NCBI RefSeq assembly: GCF_009857445.1
Contig: NZ_WWCN01000030.1
Coordinates: 1 to 33,900 of the forward strand
Length of the DNA: 33,900 bases
Direction: 5' to 3'
DNA from: Duganella flavida
Lineage (GTDB): Bacteria; Pseudomonadota; Gammaproteobacteria; Burkholderiales; Burkholderiaceae_D
The notes under the pieces were generated by a model. The model did no database searches. It was not told the origin of the DNA and worked only from the letters and a program-made list of their open reading frames with translations. Shown piece after piece: positions 31,926 through 33,900 of the stretch (position 1 is the stretch's first letter; every line of letters starts with the position of its first letter). The translations under genes and the position numbers were made by a program.

Positions 31926-32396
31926 ATGCAACTCTTGCTCAGAGAATCACTAGCAGTTTTTAGCCAGATTCGCGATGAGATAAGCGGCGTCATCTCGAAG
32001 TCAAAGGCCACTGATCCCCGCTACAGCCGGTTCGCAATGGGGCAAATGCATTACTACGGCGAACGCTGTCAATCGCTGAGCCTCCTGTTGCAAGATGAGA
32101 AGCTTTGGGATGGGGACATCATCATGCGTTCCGCAACCGAGTGTGCTACGCGATTTATTTTCGTGAGCATCTCAGAGCCGGAGGAACGAGCCAAACGAAT
32201 TGATGAGTATGAGATTGACATGGCTGAAATTGATGATTTACAGCGTTCTGAAAAAGCCAAGGCAGCTATGACCAATTCGTCAGATCCCAATACAGCAATG
32301 TTATTGGGTGGAGTTGTGCTCTCGCCAGAAGACGAAGCTGAGCTTCGAGCACGCTGGCCCAAGGCCAAGCTTCTTTCACATCCCTGTTTGAGATAG
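31926..32396 (+). pseudogene. DUF5677-like protein, truncated at 3' end
   Basis: The reading frame encodes 156 aa beginning MQLLLRESLAVFSQIRDE; a TAA lies in frame just upstream, so 31926 is the natural start. The helical segment with MRSATECATRFIFVSISEPEERAKRIDEY resembles the start of DUF5677-type proteins (unknown function, common in defence-rich and mobile regions). Family members are usually longer; here the similarity ends near 32370 and the last residues (KLLSHPCLR) look like junk read across a junction with relaxase sequence in another frame. I therefore treat it as a 3'-truncated gene. No good ribosome site. DUF5677 assignment is tentative. Confidence 0.55.
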
Positions 32397-32881
32397 AGCT
32401 CGATGATGCGAATGAGCTCGGCGAGAAGATCGCCATGATGCCGCTATCGTTCGGGCACTTCGATTATGCATACTGCCTGACCAATCACAAAAGCCAAGGC
32501 CGCACGTTTGATGCAGCTTACACGTTAGCCAATCCTGCGATGTGCGATCGCGAGTTGACCTATGTGGCCGCAAGCCGTTCTCGCTTTTCGACCACGATCT
32601 ATACCAATCTTGGCGTGCTCCAATCCGTCGATATCGAAGCTCATCAGCCCAATGAAAGGCAGGATTGCGGGCGAGCTGCGGCGATTGATGCTCTGGCGCT
32701 GCGAATGTCGCGGAGTCGTGCGAAGGGAACCAGTCTTGATTACGCGGTGCGACCTCAAACCAGAGTAACCGCACGCCCCATTCTGACGGCATCCATCAGT
32801 CACCGCATTGCAAAGCGTTTTCTCAATGCGATTTCCTCCAGGCGGCGAACGCACGAGGCGGAACATTCACTGCAGCGATAG
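32376..32881 (+). pseudogene. C-terminal remnant of a TraA/TrwC-type relaxase-helicase
   Basis: In this frame, beginning at the junction near 32376 without its own start, the sequence reads LFEIELDDANELGEKIAMMPLSFG, then FDYAYCLTNHKSQGRTFDAAY and LTYVAASRSRF. These match the last helicase motifs (the HKSQG motif and the final R) of conjugative relaxase/helicases such as TraA, TrwC and MobA fusions. The relaxase domain and Walker motifs are absent, so only the last ~165 residues survive. An internal ATG at 32435 could give a 148-aa peptide, but it has no ribosome site and would be non-functional. This is evidence that a conjugative plasmid or ICE was once inserted here. Confidence 0.75.
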
Positions 32882-32898
32882 GAGATCGCGGCGATCTC
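32882..32898. promoter_or_regulatory. 17-nt palindrome, candidate operator
   Basis: gagatcgc and gcgatctc flank a single G immediately after the stop of the relaxase remnant and 27 nt before the ATG of the orphan gene at 32926. The position fits an operator for autoregulation of that gene; an alternative is a short terminator stem, but it has no T-run. Confidence 0.5.
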
Positions 32899-32925
32899 AG
32901 AACAACAAAAACAAAGGAGCCGAGC

Positions 32926-33618
32926 ATGAACACAGAGCATACCGAAACGAAGGGCTGGAGTCGTTCTGCCGTGACCTATCGATTATCGGTCCGTCGACGC
33001 AGAGATTTACGTGCTCTATGCGGAGCTGAATCGCTATCGCCCACTGCTGCATTAGACCGGGCCATTTCGATCGCGAAGATTTCGACGGATTTCGACGAGA
33101 CTGCGGCATCGATTGATGAGATCAGAGCTCTGGTCTCGACAAACGCCAAGCGTAGTGAAGAGCTCCTCTCTTCAATGGCGTTGCAGATCGAGGAGCTTAA
33201 ACGCACGATTATTGCGGTTGCGAATTCAGAGGGCGGCGGGGCTGAAGCTGGCGAGAACTCTATAGCCTCACCGGCTCTGCCAATTCGAGCATGGCTTGAC
33301 GCAGAAGCCACTGACCTACCACGGCGAGCCATCATCGTTAAGGCTCAGTGGCGTGGTATGACGCGAAGGAGCAATGACTCTTTGCGAATAGAATTTTTGG
33401 GCCAGAGGATCGTGACAGCGGGTCAGGAAAAGGATGCAAGCGCTAAGCCTAGTCTGTTTTATTTTTCGCTTCCCGCTCAGCAATTGGTGTTGTCGAAATT
33501 AACGAGTCAGGCCTTTTATTTGAAATGCGAATGCGGTGAGAAATCCGATTGGCATATCAGTATTCACACTGCGGCTGATGGGAAACTAGAGCCGGCATTC
33601 CTTACACTCCGGGCATGA
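32926..33618 (+). CDS. Orphan island protein, 230 aa, coiled-coil centre
   Basis: Not recognised. The start is well supported by aaaggag 6 nt before the ATG (32912-32918). The N-terminal ~50 residues (WSRSAVTYRLSVRRRRDLRALCG) are basic with a helix; residues 55-95 form a probable coiled coil (IDEIRALVSTNAKRSEELLSSMALQIEELKR); the C-terminal half (about 115-230) looks like a beta domain (RAIIVKAQWRGM, SLRIEFLGQRIV, FYFSLPAQQLVL, FYLKCECGEKSDWHISIHT). No membrane segment. A short basic DNA-contacting N-terminus plus coiled coil resembles small relaxosome or partition accessory proteins, and it lies directly downstream of the relaxase remnant, which supports a conjugation-related role; this is inference. 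Confidence 0.75.
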   Translation: MNTEHTETKGWSRSAVTYRLSVRRRRDLRALCGAESLSPTAALDRAISIAKISTDFDETAASIDEIRALVSTNAKRSEELLSSMALQIEELKRTIIAVANSEGGGAEAGENSIASPALPIRAWLDAEATDLPRRAIIVKAQWRGMTRRSNDSLRIEFLGQRIVTAGQEKDASAKPSLFYFSLPAQQLVLSKLTSQAFYLKCECGEKSDWHISIHTAADGKLEPAFLTLRA

Positions 33619-33746
33619 TGGGTCACTAAAAATATTTGCATGTGGGTCGATTTAACCCACGCAATTGGTGTTGATTTCGACCCAGGCCGGATGCAAATCT
33701 GTGAGGAAGAAGGCCTTGTTTTCACTCGATCTCCATCGTTTTTATG

Positions 33747-33772
33747 GGGTCATTTTGCACGCAAAATGACCC
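33747..33772. repeat. 12-bp perfect inverted repeat in IS left end
   Basis: gggtcattttgc (33747-33758) and gcaaaatgaccc (33761-33772) face each other across AC. Other copies of the TGACCCA core nearby are not part of this stem. Likely a transposase-binding site or a hairpin that blocks incoming transcription. Confidence 0.8.
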
Positions 33773-33878
33773 ATGTTAAGTTGCACTGAAAATTGACCCA
33801 CTTTCCCCACGAATTTGCAACTGAATCTGACCCACGTTAGTAGCACAATTCCACCTGTCTTATCGGCAGGAGATCGGA

Positions 33879-33900
33879 GTGATCAACGTGGCTCTACTCG
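33879..33900 (+). CDS. Partial IstA-like transposase start (7 codons)
   Basis: A GTG at 33879 preceded by an aggaga ribosome site (33868-33873) opens a frame reading M-I-N-V-A-L-L before the window ends. Several IS21-family IstA proteins begin in this way. Seven codons cannot establish identity; the call leans on the repeat array in front. Confidence 0.4.

Larger units (their letters stand above)
30197..33900. mobile_element. Left part of a genomic island at tRNA-fMet (right end not in window)
   Basis: Behind the tRNA, GC content and codon use change visibly from the GC-rich backbone, and every gene is of mobile-element or unknown type: tyrosine recombinase, truncated DUF5677-like gene, relaxase/helicase remnant, orphan gene and IS end. 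The exact left boundary is probably inside the tRNA 3' end, but the matching direct repeat was not found in the window, so the site is inferred. Confidence 0.7.
33619..33900. mobile_element. Left end of an IS21-family-like element, cut by the window end
   Basis: The 260 nt before the partial transposase start contain many copies, in both orientations, of the word TGGGTCA/TGACCCA, for example at 33619-33624, 33643-33648, 33747-33752 and 33767-33773, plus further copies up to 33836. Arrays of short repeats near the end are typical of IS21-type termini. No clear gene lies in this stretch. The outer boundary is not resolved; it may be near 33747 or near 33617. Family call rests on repeat style and the start of the next reading frame. 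Confidence 0.5.

Noticed and set aside
30197..33900. A defence system or cargo operon inside the island
   Set aside because: Only integrase, truncated genes, one orphan and an IS end are visible; nothing matches a known or coherent defence locus in the part shown.
1..33900. CRISPR arrays or tandem repeats
   Set aside because: No regularly spaced repeats were seen; repetition in sbcC and the DUF349 gene is codon-level Ala/Gln coiled-coil bias.

Overview
The window looks like chromosomal DNA of a high-GC betaproteobacterium, most likely Oxalobacteraceae (Massilia/Duganella-like). I base this on codon use and on the housekeeping gene types (rlmJ, clpB, moaE, a DUF349 protein, a PatZ-type protein, sbcCD, initiator tRNA-Met). 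This is family recognition by eye, not a database search. The window opens exactly on a perfect 80-bp palindrome and closes a few codons into an apparent IS transposase gene. Both are typical contig ends, so it may be a complete assembly contig.

Layout. 1-3094: palindrome, an EAL-HDOD signalling protein and rlmJ (minus strand), then a translationally coupled pair of small orphan genes (plus) with a strong hairpin behind them. 3095-6955: an unusually short isocitrate-lyase-family protein without the catalytic KKCGH segment, an RraA/HMG-aldolase-family gene and an MFS transporter (minus), with a divergent AraC regulator. 7065-10585: a PAS-GGDEF diguanylate cyclase converging on clpB, their stop codons overlapping. 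10627-13610: moaE coupled to a large DUF349 protein. 13689-19141: an uncharacterised helical protein and a ycaQ-DUF2804-PatZ-like run in which the PatZ-like protein lacks most of its ATP-grasp domain. 19277-27034: a membrane PAS/GGDEF protein, then sbcD-sbcC. 27076-30072: a putative metalloprotease, two uncharacterised proteins and a methyltransferase.

30079-30242 is a compact initiator tRNA-Met gene with promoter and terminator. Immediately behind it the DNA becomes visibly lower in GC and carries a complete tyrosine recombinase, a truncated DUF5677-like gene joined to the C-terminal end of a conjugative relaxase/helicase (TraA type), a coiled-coil orphan gene behind a palindrome, and what looks like the left end of an IS21-family element. 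I read this as the left part of a genomic island integrated at the tRNA, its interior eroded by deletion. The right end lies outside the window.

No CRISPR array, restriction-modification system, toxin-antitoxin pair or recognised defence operon is present. The most unusual items are the isocitrate-lyase-like protein stripped of catalytic residues, the PatZ-like protein without most of its ATP-grasp domain, the orphan pair at 2525-3009, the 80-bp palindrome, and the island with its orphan gene at 32926.
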